Source of the DNA: a virus
Direction: 5' to 3' (one strand)
Virus record (IMG/VR): IMGVR_UViG_3300032285_001383
Span: 1-42,464 of that record
Length of the DNA: 42,464 nt
Shown one piece after another: positions 7,058 through 14,757 of this stretch (position 1 is the first letter of the stretch; every line of letters starts with the position of its first letter). The notes beneath the pieces were generated by a model that saw only the letters and a list, made by a program, of their open reading frames with translations, was not told the DNA's origin and made no database searches. A program made the position numbers and the translations under genes.

Positions 7058-7389
7058 TATGCCCCATATCTAGCAGAGTACTTTAGGGCATCTACTAATC
7101 TATTAATTGCTTCTTCAGCTGTGTAATATACGTTCTTCTTCTTTGCATTCTCCCCGCCTTTTTCAAAGGTGGTATAGAATCTTGAAAGCATTGCAAACTT
7201 TGCTGCAAGTGCTTGCATTTTAATAATTAATTCTGGAGACTTAGATGAAGGAACATCTGGCTTTGTAATCAACTTAATAATTAAATCAAGTGCGTAATCC
7301 AAATCTGGATCGCCCATGTATTCTTTCATATCGTTAAATTCAGTAATCTCGCTTATGAGATCAATAGTTGGTTTATCAGTCAAGTTCAT
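7057..7389 (-). CDS. Hypothetical protein (110 aa) in recombination operon
   Basis: I do not recognise this gene. The protein is helical, with an acidic N-terminal half (FNDMKEYMGDPDLDYALDLI) and a basic segment (KGGENAKKKNVYY) before a final amphipathic helix (EEAINRLVDALKYSARYG). It has no cysteine cluster and no membrane segment. It overlaps its neighbours on both sides: 14 bases with the upstream 60-aa gene and one base with the Cas4-like gene. The tight coupling argues that it is a real partner of the recombination genes. Confidence 0.8.
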   Translation of the reverse strand: MNLTDKPTIDLISEITEFNDMKEYMGDPDLDYALDLIIKLITKPDVPSSKSPELIIKMQALAAKFAMLSRFYTTFEKGGENAKKKNVYYTAEEAINRLVDALKYSARYGA

Positions 7390-7558
7390 TCACCCTAACG
7401 CAGAACATACAAGGGTCTCCGCCTTCTTCCCATTCTTGATTTTCTTCATCAGTCATTGGGCCACCATCGTGAGTATTGCAAAATACATCACTAATCCAAC
7501 CTTTGTCAAAACCAAACTTCATCCATTCTTGAAAATCAGCTGTGTCATACTTACTCAT
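7376..7558 (-). CDS. Small Cys-containing protein (60 aa)
   Basis: Family not recognised. The sequence is acidic, with a possible metal knuckle made of VFCNTHDGGP (C-x2-H) and DPCMFC (C-x2-C) about 20 residues later. The aromatic-rich N-terminus (DFQEWMKFGFDKGW) looks like a small folded domain. The stop/start overlaps (8 bases upstream, 14 downstream) keep it in the operon. A structural zinc site is inference from the CxxH/CxxC pattern. One of several tiny zinc-ribbon-like proteins in this replication region. Confidence 0.75.
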   Translation of the reverse strand: MSKYDTADFQEWMKFGFDKGWISDVFCNTHDGGPMTDEENQEWEEGGDPCMFCVRVNELD

Positions 7559-7856
7559 TGTGTGTCTCCCAACACTCTATCAATTGTTCTAATAACGCCC
7601 ATTCAATTACCGCTAATCTCGTTTTAGTGCTTTCGCCAAGTATGAGCTTAAGGACTGGATATTTATTCCTATCAACTTTAAAAGTGTCTGTGCAAATCTT
7701 TGCCCAAATACTTTGCGAGATGGAGATGCTTTTTGAATACTCTTTGTAATCAACCAAAAAATTATGCCATTGAGCGTCCCCTTTTTGATAGTCGCCACGA
7801 CCACTATTCTTTTGCCCTTTTGCGCCATCTCTCTTAATCTCCCCACGCTCTGACAT
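7551..7856 (-). CDS. PD-(D/E)XK Holliday junction resolvase-like protein (Hjc-like)
   Basis: The protein, MSERGEIKRDGAKGQKNSGR onwards, has the motif set of archaeal/phage Hjc-like resolvases: an N-terminal GEIKRDGAKGQKNSGRG stretch, then KGDAQWHNFLVDYKEY, where the Asp of KGD and the D-x-K of VDYK form the PD-(D/E)XK active site (D27, D36, K38 counting from this start). I chose the ATG at 7856 (101 aa) because it overlaps the previous stop as TAATG; an in-frame ATG at 7898 would add 14 residues. It would be the second junction-cutting enzyme in the operon, besides RuvC. A general nuclease role is the alternative. Confidence 0.72.
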   Translation of the reverse strand: MSERGEIKRDGAKGQKNSGRGDYQKGDAQWHNFLVDYKEYSKSISISQSIWAKICTDTFKVDRNKYPVLKLILGESTKTRLAVIEWALLEQLIECWETHNE

Positions 7857-8053
7857 TAAACCACCACGCTGGAATGATGGCCTCTTGAACAGGTCCATGT
7901 CAGTTTGTGATTTACTCTATCAATAGCTCCTTCATAAATTACTTCATCGCAATCTTCATGTTGACACGAAAAAGATCCACTTGCGGGTTCCATTTGAATA
8001 GATGTAGATTTTTCAACTTTATCTTTATTCAAAAATTCTTCAAGATTTGTCAT
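7856..8053 (-). CDS. Zinc-ribbon protein (65 aa)
   Basis: A small protein with a polar N-terminal tail followed by a zinc-ribbon-like fold: SFSCQHEDCDEVIYEG (C-x4-C) and, after a beta-like segment (HKLTWTCSRGHHS), C-x2-GHH. It overlaps the recA-like stop by 14 bases and the resolvase-like start by one base (TAATG). The function is unknown; a nucleic-acid or partner binding ribbon is the simplest reading. It is distinct from, but similar in style to, the other tiny Cys/His proteins in this region. Confidence 0.75.
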   Translation of the reverse strand: MTNLEEFLNKDKVEKSTSIQMEPASGSFSCQHEDCDEVIYEGAIDRVNHKLTWTCSRGHHSSVVV

Positions 8054-9038
8054 AAATCTTACCTCTTAATTCTTCTACAATATCTGGATTATTTCTAAGG
8101 TAATCAATAACCTTAGCACGTCCTTGAAAACGTTCTTCTCCTACAGTGTACCAAGCACCACCCTTTTGAATGATACCCATCATTTCACTAACATCGGCAA
8201 CTTCTCCGATGGAGTCCACCCCCAAGTTATCACCTTGGTAGTAAAAGTCATATTGCCCTGATAGATTGGGAGGTCCGAGTTTATTGTAATCAACAATCCA
8301 GTTGACTGGTCGCCCAACCTTTTGTTCAATAATCTTGTCACCAACTTGAATGCCAGATTTAATGGCATTAGCTTCAGCTTCTGACGACCATAATTTAATG
8401 ATTGTCGAAGAGAAAAACTTGACTGCCATCCCTCCTGTTGGAATGTGGGAGGCATGCATGCTACCAAACTGATTACGTTGTTGTGAAATGAGAACCAATA
8501 GCGTGTTTTTGTTCGCATAGTTTAACATTTTGACCGCATGGGTCATATCCTTTGCTTCCGCACCGATCTGCTTAGTATCCTCAAGCTTCTTTAACTCTGT
8601 ACTATCCTTTTCAAAATAGATTGCGGGAAGTAGTGCTGAAATAGAGTCAACTACAATTATATCAACTCCAGCATCCATAAGCTGAGTTGCAACATCTACC
8701 ATATCATTAATTGATTTTGCTTGAGAGTAAATCAAAGCATCTGAATCAACTCCAAGATTTTTAGCCCATGCAACATCATAAGATGCTTCTGCATCAATCC
8801 AAGCACAAGTTTTACCATTACGCTGAGCATCTGCAATCATCTGTAAGCAAAAAGAAGACTTACCAGCAGATTTGTTGCCCCAGATCATTACCTGACGACC
8901 AAAACCAAGTCCACCTTTAAGTGCTAGGTTCAACCCAATACTAGGAGTCTTTTGCTTTTCTACGCTTATTTTTGTTGCTAGTTGTACTCTTGCTCTTGTC
9001 TTCGGGTCTAGCTTTGCTAGAATCTCTTCCGTTATCAT
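8040..9038 (-). CDS. recA: RecA-like recombinase
   Basis: The protein is predicted to form filaments on single-stranded DNA and catalyse strand exchange. It has Walker A GNKSAGKS (54-61), the DAEASYD segment carrying the catalytic Glu position of RecA, Walker B DIIVVDSIS, and a RecA-like switch and L2 region: LISQQRN followed by TGGMAVKFF. The 332 residues cover the core; it diverges strongly from host RecA and so is a phage paralogue. Its N-terminal 98 bases overlap the preceding 84-aa gene in another frame. It works with the neighbouring SSB, Cas4-like nuclease and resolvases in recombination-dependent replication, as inferred from the operon. Confidence 0.92.
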   Translation of the reverse strand: MITEEILAKLDPKTRARVQLATKISVEKQKTPSIGLNLALKGGLGFGRQVMIWGNKSAGKSSFCLQMIADAQRNGKTCAWIDAEASYDVAWAKNLGVDSDALIYSQAKSINDMVDVATQLMDAGVDIIVVDSISALLPAIYFEKDSTELKKLEDTKQIGAEAKDMTHAVKMLNYANKNTLLVLISQQRNQFGSMHASHIPTGGMAVKFFSSTIIKLWSSEAEANAIKSGIQVGDKIIEQKVGRPVNWIVDYNKLGPPNLSGQYDFYYQGDNLGVDSIGEVADVSEMMGIIQKGGAWYTVGEERFQGRAKVIDYLRNNPDIVEELRGKIYDKS

Positions 9039-9195
9039 TCATACTCTTCTCTAATTCAATTGCCAGTTCCCTGATTTGTTCACTTCTACTGGTTGCTAAA
9101 AAGTCTATAATGCTATAGACTGCCTTTTCATCTTCTGTTCTAATGACCAAAAGATATTCGTTTTCTGTACCTTTAAGAATGTAGGACCGAGCCAT
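8941..9195 (-). CDS. Hypothetical protein (84 aa) with basic tail, overlapping recA
   Basis: Not recognised. The N-terminal half (MARSYILKGTENEYLLVIRT onwards) looks like a small alpha/beta domain. The last 30 residues are Lys/Arg/Ser-rich and disordered (DKSKSTTSNKNKRRKAKD), and these are encoded in the 98 bases that overlap the recA start in a different frame. The start ATG at 9195 is preceded by AGGA at 4 bases and by a TATAAT box ending 8 bases upstream, without a good -35. The basic tail suggests nucleic acid binding, which is inference. The overlap may have arisen by extension of this gene into recA. Confidence 0.7.
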   Translation of the reverse strand: MARSYILKGTENEYLLVIRTEDEKAVYSIIDFLATSRSEQIRELAIELEKSMNDNGRDSSKARPEDKSKSTTSNKNKRRKAKDS

Positions 9196-9215
9196 ATATT
9201 CCTATTATACATCAT

Positions 9216-9434
9216 TTATTGATTTTCTGTTTGCATTTCTGGCAAATCAGACAACTCAAATGTGATTAACTGTGTTTCATCATCTTGGTTAACTGCAATA
9301 GTCTTAGATGAATAATCAGTTAACAACTCTTGTAATGAAAGTTCTACCTTGCCAACTTTGCTAAGAATTGATGCTACGATCTGCTCAATAGAAATGTTTA
9401 CATTATTTAAATCTTGCTTAACTTCTTCTGTCAT
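9216..9434 (-). CDS. Hypothetical acidic protein (72 aa) after dnaE
   Basis: Family not recognised. The protein is small and acidic, with an amphipathic helix (NISIEQIVASILSKVGKVEL) and an acidic end (ETQLITFELSDLPEMQTENQ). It starts inside the dnaE stop as TAATG, one base of overlap, so it is translated by coupling with the polymerase. A polymerase accessory role would be speculation. No motif, cysteine cluster or membrane segment is visible. Confidence 0.75.
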   Translation of the reverse strand: MTEEVKQDLNNVNISIEQIVASILSKVGKVELSLQELLTDYSSKTIAVNQDDETQLITFELSDLPEMQTENQ

Positions 9435-12400
9435 TATCCTACCTCCTTTACATATAGTGTTCCATCTTCCATCTCTGCAATTGCGGGGTCACAAATCATT
9501 CCCGCCTGCATTTTACCTAATGCCTTAGTGTAAAGCTTTGGAAAAGCAATTACACGTTCCAAAGTTTTATCTGCATCTGACAAGATAATGTGAGCCATCA
9601 TCTTGTTTGCTTTTGTTTTATAGTGTGTAAAATCAAGAACCAAACGCTTTCCTGAATCAATCTTTAACTTATCTCTGTACAACCATTGTACAAATGGATC
9701 ATCAATCTTATTAACAACATCATCAATAGTTACATACTTGTGAATACGGTTATCTCCTACTAAGAAGAAATACATCATACCAGTCTCAATTTGTGTATTC
9801 TCACTATGGAAGATACCTACTGATCCTGTATCATCTACAAGTTCTACTCTAGACCATCCCGTGCCCTTTTTAATGGACTTAACCATTGCTAACAATACAA
9901 AGCAACCTTCTTCAAGAAACTCTTGTAAAGGATTAACCTGAGCTTTAATTGCGGGGCTTAGCTTGCCTGTATCAAACTTTGGAATGCCAAGATACTCATA
10001 AAGATTTTCATTTTCATTGCCTTTGCGTGGGTTATCAGGAAAAGCAGAAGCACCAATCATATTAAGAGAATCCAACGCTCTTGAATTAATACCGCTTCCC
10101 TTTTCTTTAGCCTTTTCAGTAAAATCTGAATATGACTTAAAGGGTCTTAATGCTGTGATCTTACTTCCAATGTTATCTGAAATGTACTTGATGTTAGACA
10201 AACCAAATCTTATCGAATTGCCCTGAATGCTGAAATCCAACTCAGATTCGTTAATATGCGGTAGCAAGACTTTGATACCCAAACGCTTTGCTTCCAACAA
10301 ATAATCAGTACGTGCATCTTTATCTTTTTCATTTTTAAGAATGGCAAACATAAATTCAAGAGGATAATAGCACTTAAGCCAAGCAGTATAATAGCTAAGC
10401 ATAGAGTACGCAATAGCATGTGAGCGATTGAAAGAATATCCCGCATGTGCTTCAAAGTCATGCCACAGTTTTGCCGCATCCTCTGGAGTAATATGATTAC
10501 TTGCTCCCGCAATAAACTGATCTTTAAAGATATCAAATTCTTTAGCATCTTTCTTCTTTCCAATAATTTTACGGACCTTATCCGCTTCCATCCATGTCAT
10601 ACCGCCCAAGTGTACGCAAGCTTGCATAACTTGTTCCTGATAAATAATAACTCCATACGTACGCTCTGTAAACTCATGCATAATTGGATGAGCATAAGTA
10701 ACCATTTCATCGCCTTTCTTACGGCGAATGTATGAACCACCTACAGTATTCATAGCACCTGGACGAACCAATGCGTTAGATGCTGCAAGATCTTCAAACG
10801 TACTAACACCCATCTTCATCAAAAGGTTTGTGTACGGTGTTGCTTCTGCTTGAAACACACCCTTTGTAAAACCATTTGAAAGCATTTCAAAAACTTTAGG
10901 GTCATCTAGTGTTAGTGCTTTTAAATCAATCTTTTTCTTGCTAATCTTTTCAATTGTATTTAAAGTATCATCAATCACAGATAATGTTTTAAGTCCAAGT
11001 ACGTCAAGCTTAATTAGCCCAAGATCAGCGGTTTGCTCCATGTCATATGCAACTACTGGAATGCGACCTGATACTGAATCGTCTGGATCCTTACGTGTCT
11101 CAATAGGAACATACTTGCTAATATCGTCTTTAGCAACCACAACTCCCGCTGCATGCATACCATTGCCACGAATCTTTCCACGAAGCATTGAAGCATACTT
11201 GGTTACTTCAGGATACTTCTTTCTAAATTCTTCCGTGTTTGGGCTTGTCTCATATTCTTCAAATGTTTCAACATGCTTTAAAGTTCTTTCAACTTCTTTT
11301 AAAGGAACCAGGAAAGTTCTAGCCACATCTTTAATCACACCCTTATCTTTAAAATATTGATATGTGGAAATGGAAGCAACATGCTTAAACTTCTTACGCA
11401 AATACTCTTTAACTTCTCCACGACGACGGTCCATAAAGTCCGTATCAATATCTGGAAAGTCATTACGCTCTGGATTAATAAATCGGAAGAACAGTAGGTC
11501 AAACTTGATTGGGTCTACTTCTGTAATACCCATCAAATAACATACTAAAGATCCTGCTGCAGATCCACGTCCTGGTCCAACCAAGATGTTATTTTCTTTA
11601 GCCCAGCCCACCATATCGCCAACAACAAGGAAATAACTAGCAAAGTTTTTGTCAGCGATAACTTGAAGTTCTTCTTTGAGTCTTTCTCTATATGTCTCAT
11701 TGTCTAATCCCATTTCTACTAGAGACTTCTCACATAAATCTTTTACTGTCTTTAATGCATTCTTTTTTGGTACTGGAAGCAAATCAAGATTCTCATGAAA
11801 ATCATATGCTTCAACCTTATCAGCAATCTCTACTGATGATTCATAAATGTCTTTGCGGTCAATCGTCGCTTTAACAAAGTCTTCCTCAATCTCATTGCGG
11901 GATTGAATAAAAACGTTAATGTCAGCGAAAGAAATAGGGCGGTTGGGATAAAGATGGTCAAACCTATCAATAATATTAGATCGTAGACGACCACTTGTAT
12001 AATCTGCTTCTTTGTTTTGTGTTGGCTTGGTAGATAAGATAAGTAAAAGCTCTTCCAAATCCCGTTCTTCTTTAACTGCAAAGTGACAATCTCCTGTAGC
12101 AACTGGCTTAACATTAAATTCATCTGCTAATTCAAGCAAGGTGTTATTAAGCTCAATCGGATTATGTGCTTGCACTTCAATATAAAAATCGCTACCAAAG
12201 CGGCTCTTAAATGATTTGACAAGCTCTCTTGCCTTATCCATCTCATTACGCTCAATAGCCTTAGAGATAAGACCGTTCATACAACCCGATACAACAATTA
12301 TACCGTCACCATACTCAAAGAGTACTTCCATATCAATACGTGGCTTGTGATAGTAACCCTCTGTCCAAGCAATCTGGGAAAGCTTTTGTAGATTCTTTAA

Positions 12401-12709
12401 ACCTAAATCATTTTTAGCAAGCAAGATAATATGGTTGTAAAGTGATGTATTATCTTCACGCTTTGAAACCGCTCTTTTGTCAAACCGATCTGTAGCAGAA
12501 ATATAAGCTTCTAAGCCAAGAATAGGCTTCATACCTAATTCTTTAGCAGCAATTTGCATATCTCTATGAGATGCAAGGCTGCCATGATCAGTAATAGCCA
12601 AACATGTCTGACCTTGATTTTTTGCAGCCACAAGCAATTCGTGTGGTGTATTTAAACCGTCCATAAGCGAATAGTGCGAATGAACATGCAAGTGAACAAA
12701 GTCAGACAT
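9434..12709 (-). CDS. dnaE: DNA polymerase III alpha subunit (DnaE type)
   Basis: This is the phage replicative polymerase, 1091 residues, close to bacterial DnaE. The N-terminal PHP domain has all nine metal ligand positions of active PHP exonucleases: H6, H8 (HLHVHSHYS), D17, H42 (TDHGS), E67 (GLEAY), H93 (NHIILLA), C143 (SGCMNG), D207 and H209 (GDCHF). The palm carries the catalytic acids in FPDIDTDF (about 420-424) and D569 in IKLDVLG. Towards the C-terminus an OB-fold-like stretch (AMVKSIKKGTGWSRVELVDD) is present. It follows the SSB gene by 24 bases. The intact PHP site predicts built-in proofreading, since no separate epsilon exonuclease is found here. Confidence 0.97.
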   Translation of the reverse strand: MSDFVHLHVHSHYSLMDGLNTPHELLVAAKNQGQTCLAITDHGSLASHRDMQIAAKELGMKPILGLEAYISATDRFDKRAVSKREDNTSLYNHIILLAKNDLGLKNLQKLSQIAWTEGYYHKPRIDMEVLFEYGDGIIVVSGCMNGLISKAIERNEMDKARELVKSFKSRFGSDFYIEVQAHNPIELNNTLLELADEFNVKPVATGDCHFAVKEERDLEELLLILSTKPTQNKEADYTSGRLRSNIIDRFDHLYPNRPISFADINVFIQSRNEIEEDFVKATIDRKDIYESSVEIADKVEAYDFHENLDLLPVPKKNALKTVKDLCEKSLVEMGLDNETYRERLKEELQVIADKNFASYFLVVGDMVGWAKENNILVGPGRGSAAGSLVCYLMGITEVDPIKFDLLFFRFINPERNDFPDIDTDFMDRRRGEVKEYLRKKFKHVASISTYQYFKDKGVIKDVARTFLVPLKEVERTLKHVETFEEYETSPNTEEFRKKYPEVTKYASMLRGKIRGNGMHAAGVVVAKDDISKYVPIETRKDPDDSVSGRIPVVAYDMEQTADLGLIKLDVLGLKTLSVIDDTLNTIEKISKKKIDLKALTLDDPKVFEMLSNGFTKGVFQAEATPYTNLLMKMGVSTFEDLAASNALVRPGAMNTVGGSYIRRKKGDEMVTYAHPIMHEFTERTYGVIIYQEQVMQACVHLGGMTWMEADKVRKIIGKKKDAKEFDIFKDQFIAGASNHITPEDAAKLWHDFEAHAGYSFNRSHAIAYSMLSYYTAWLKCYYPLEFMFAILKNEKDKDARTDYLLEAKRLGIKVLLPHINESELDFSIQGNSIRFGLSNIKYISDNIGSKITALRPFKSYSDFTEKAKEKGSGINSRALDSLNMIGASAFPDNPRKGNENENLYEYLGIPKFDTGKLSPAIKAQVNPLQEFLEEGCFVLLAMVKSIKKGTGWSRVELVDDTGSVGIFHSENTQIETGMMYFFLVGDNRIHKYVTIDDVVNKIDDPFVQWLYRDKLKIDSGKRLVLDFTHYKTKANKMMAHIILSDADKTLERVIAFPKLYTKALGKMQAGMICDPAIAEMEDGTLYVKEVG

Positions 12710-12733
12710 GTTTAGCTTTCTACTAGTTAGTTA

Positions 12734-13411
12734 TTACCACTCAACAGCTGATGAGGTGGATGATGCTTCTGGGCTTGATGAATCGGAAGTAATTCCAAGA
12801 TAGAAATTTTCCTGCTCTGGGTACTGAACATCACGAACTGCTGTCTTAGCAAGATCAAACAATTCGTACTTATCAAAATCAATATCTCCTGCATTTGCAG
12901 TAGGTAGTGGAATGATTGAATAGTTAGTATCAGTCTTCTCACCTGTACGCTTTAGCTTCCAGTTAAGATTTGTGATGCTTCCAGTCTCCCCAGCATAAGC
13001 AACAACTTCTTGTGTCGCTGACTTAGGCCCAACGCCCTGTGAAAAGATTGCAACATATGGCTCTTCTGTTCCGTCATCAACCAATACGTTTGAGTAGAAA
13101 CGTTGACGACCCTTCCAACCAGCCTTTGGATCACGACGGTGCATTTCACATCCGTAGCAACGACCTTGATCTTCAATTGTACAAAGTGCCTTACGCTTGT
13201 AATCATGTGGATTTGTGTGTTCAATTGCAATAAAAGCTAGCCCAGCCTTCTCAACATAAGTTGGTGAGTCTGGATCAATTTCTTGCATGAAGCGGATTTT
13301 TAACGATTGGCCATCTTTAAGTTGTAGCCATCTTCCTTTTTGCGAATCACCTGAATGTGATTTTTGTTCCATTTGAAGGTTCATTGCCTTCAAGCCTGTT
13401 ACGATTCCCAT
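12734..13411 (-). CDS. gp32-like single-stranded DNA-binding protein
   Basis: The protein is predicted to coat single-stranded DNA at the fork. The 225 residues contain a core beginning GRWLQLKDGQSLKIRFM and a zinc motif H65-x11-C77-x7-C85-x2-C88 (HTNPHDYKRKALC...CYGC), which parallels the H-x12-C-x9-C-x2-C zinc site of T4 gp32. The C-terminal tail is Ser-rich and acidic and ends in SSAVEW, like the partner-binding tails of SSBs. It is the first gene after the operator-like promoter region at 13445-13472, has a strong AAGGAG ribosome binding site, and is followed by dnaE. Not an E. coli SSB-type OB protein. The family call is inference from motif and context. Confidence 0.75.
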   Translation of the reverse strand: MGIVTGLKAMNLQMEQKSHSGDSQKGRWLQLKDGQSLKIRFMQEIDPDSPTYVEKAGLAFIAIEHTNPHDYKRKALCTIEDQGRCYGCEMHRRDPKAGWKGRQRFYSNVLVDDGTEEPYVAIFSQGVGPKSATQEVVAYAGETGSITNLNWKLKRTGEKTDTNYSIIPLPTANAGDIDFDKYELFDLAKTAVRDVQYPEQENFYLGITSDSSSPEASSTSSAVEW

Positions 13412-13444
13412 ATATTTCTCCTTGTGTAGTGAGCTGTAGATGCT

Positions 13445-13472
13445 CTGTTATTACTATTATATCACATAACAG
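13445..13472 (-). promoter_or_regulatory. Extended -10 promoter inside a 7-bp inverted repeat (SSB operon)
   Basis: Minus-strand TGATATAAT (13456-13464) is an extended -10 element whose TG overlaps the primase stop codon; no good -35 is present at 16-18 bases. It is enclosed by perfect arms CTGTTAT (13445-13451) and ATAACAG (13466-13472) with a 14-base spacer, the geometry of a repressor operator over a promoter. It would drive SSB-dnaE and the recombination genes. Confidence 0.6.
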
Positions 13473-14421
13473 CGTACTCAAAATGCGGAATTGCATTCTT
13501 AATACATTGTTTTATTTCTTCGTCAGTCATATCTCCTACATCTTTTGCAGAATGAGGATACATTACATTGTGGTCATATTTAGCCCACAAAACATTTTTA
13601 CTCTTTAATTTATTAGCAATTGTCATTCCTAATGCTTTACCTGCTGCATCTGCATCTGTCATAATAATAATTGTAGATGCATACTTATTTAAGTGTTGAA
13701 TGTTAACATCTGATATGCTACCACCTAATGTAGCAACAGCATTTGGATATCCCGCCTGCCATAAACGAATAGCATCAAAGCTAGACTCAACAACAATTAT
13801 AGTTCCGCCTTCACGCTTTGCTCTATGTAAATTAAACATAGTTTTATTACGTGGAAGATTAGGGCTGTTCTTAAAAGCTTTTCCTTCAATTGATCTGCCA
13901 ATAATTCCAACTGGCAATCCATCGGGTGAATGTAAGGGAACTATAACCATGTCTTGCTTATCAGAATAACCTAATTTAAAATGATTAATAGCTTCTAGAC
14001 CTATATGACGTGAACCAAAGTATTCTACTGCTTTAGGGTTGCTTGCCATATCAGAGTAAAGCTTATCTAAAGTTTCCTGTGGGAATTCTGTAAACTCTGG
14101 CTTATCATCAAGCAAATCTTTTAAACCATCTTCAAATGCTTCCGCTTCAGTTTGCTTATTAGCAGATATAAAACGCAATGCCTCAAAATCGTTCCTGTTA
14201 GTAAGTTGTTTAACAAGATCTAGAACTGTGCCAGATGAATCACAGTTTTGATTGTAGCAAATGTAAAGACCCTTAGAATAACTTACCGCAAATGCTGGCG
14301 AGTCAACATTATGGTGAAATGGGCATAGGCATAAAAAGTCTGTGCCAGTTTCAGAAACAATATCAATATTGCAAGAACGCAGAATAGAGCGGAGATCCGC
14401 TTTGCTATATGCATCTAACAT
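13462..14421 (-). CDS. DnaG-like primase (zinc finger plus TOPRIM)
   Basis: The protein is predicted to make RNA primers for lagging-strand synthesis. The N-terminal CHC2-type zinc finger is visible as CPFHHNVDSPAF (C33, H36) and YICYNQNC (C55, C60). The TOPRIM domain has E212 in IIVVESSFDA and D256/D258 in IIIMTDADAAGKA. At 319 residues it is about half of bacterial DnaG and lacks the C-terminal helicase-binding domain, as in many phage primases. It starts with ATG at 14421, with AAAGGAT upstream. It lies two genes downstream of the helicase, so contacts with DnaB must be made in another way. Confidence 0.93.
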   Translation of the reverse strand: MLDAYSKADLRSILRSCNIDIVSETGTDFLCLCPFHHNVDSPAFAVSYSKGLYICYNQNCDSSGTVLDLVKQLTNRNDFEALRFISANKQTEAEAFEDGLKDLLDDKPEFTEFPQETLDKLYSDMASNPKAVEYFGSRHIGLEAINHFKLGYSDKQDMVIVPLHSPDGLPVGIIGRSIEGKAFKNSPNLPRNKTMFNLHRAKREGGTIIVVESSFDAIRLWQAGYPNAVATLGGSISDVNIQHLNKYASTIIIMTDADAAGKALGMTIANKLKSKNVLWAKYDHNVMYPHSAKDVGDMTDEEIKQCIKNAIPHFEYAVM

Positions 14422-14424
14422 TTT

Positions 14425-14706
14425 TTATCCTTTAGGTATTAAACTCTGACCTGAGAAACCTTCATACTTCAGTGCTTTGGCTTTCCCAAGATACATCCCA
14501 TACATAACCAAGTTGAAGGTATAGTGATCCTTCTCCTCGTTATATTTTATATTAAATTGTGGTTGTATGTCAAGGACGGGAACATAACCTTTGTCCCGCA
14601 TCTGCTGGACTAAAAGCCTTTCATAGTTCTCTCTAGAGCTTTGGAGCTTGGCATCGTCTCCGATAGTCCCGCTTATCCAAAAGTCATGTATTTTTCTTGG
14701 GTACAT
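14425..14706 (-). CDS. Hypothetical protein (93 aa) between helicase and primase
   Basis: Not recognised. The protein has a basic N-terminus (MYPRKIHDFWISG), a helix (SSRENYERLLVQQMRDKGYV) and a beta-rich second half (FNIKYNEEKDHYTFNLVMYG). This looks like a compact alpha/beta domain with no metal or nucleotide motif. It begins after an intergenic gap holding an extended -10 promoter and reads into the primase start within a few bases. The location between helicase and primase makes a replisome accessory role plausible, without direct evidence. Confidence 0.78.
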   Translation of the reverse strand: MYPRKIHDFWISGTIGDDAKLQSSRENYERLLVQQMRDKGYVPVLDIQPQFNIKYNEEKDHYTFNLVMYGMYLGKAKALKYEGFSGQSLIPKG

Positions 14707-14727
14707 GGCTGCCTAACTGTCTTGATA

Positions 14728-14736
14728 ATTATACCA
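14728..14736 (-). promoter_or_regulatory. Extended -10 promoter upstream of primase operon
   Basis: TGGTATAAT on the minus strand in the 51-base gap between the helicase stop and the 93-aa gene. The core sits in a short dyad (CTTG...CAAG). No good -35 match is found at 16-18 bases, as is usual for extended -10 promoters. The start codon lies 21 bases past the -10 box. Confidence 0.6.
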
Positions 14737-14757
14737 AGTTAGCTAGACATTACATAT

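Noticed and set aside
9196-9232. Leaderless promoter for the 84-aa gene (TATAAT at 9204-9209)
   Set aside because: A usable AGGA ribosome binding site follows and the -35 match is poor; it may be chance in A+T-rich DNA.
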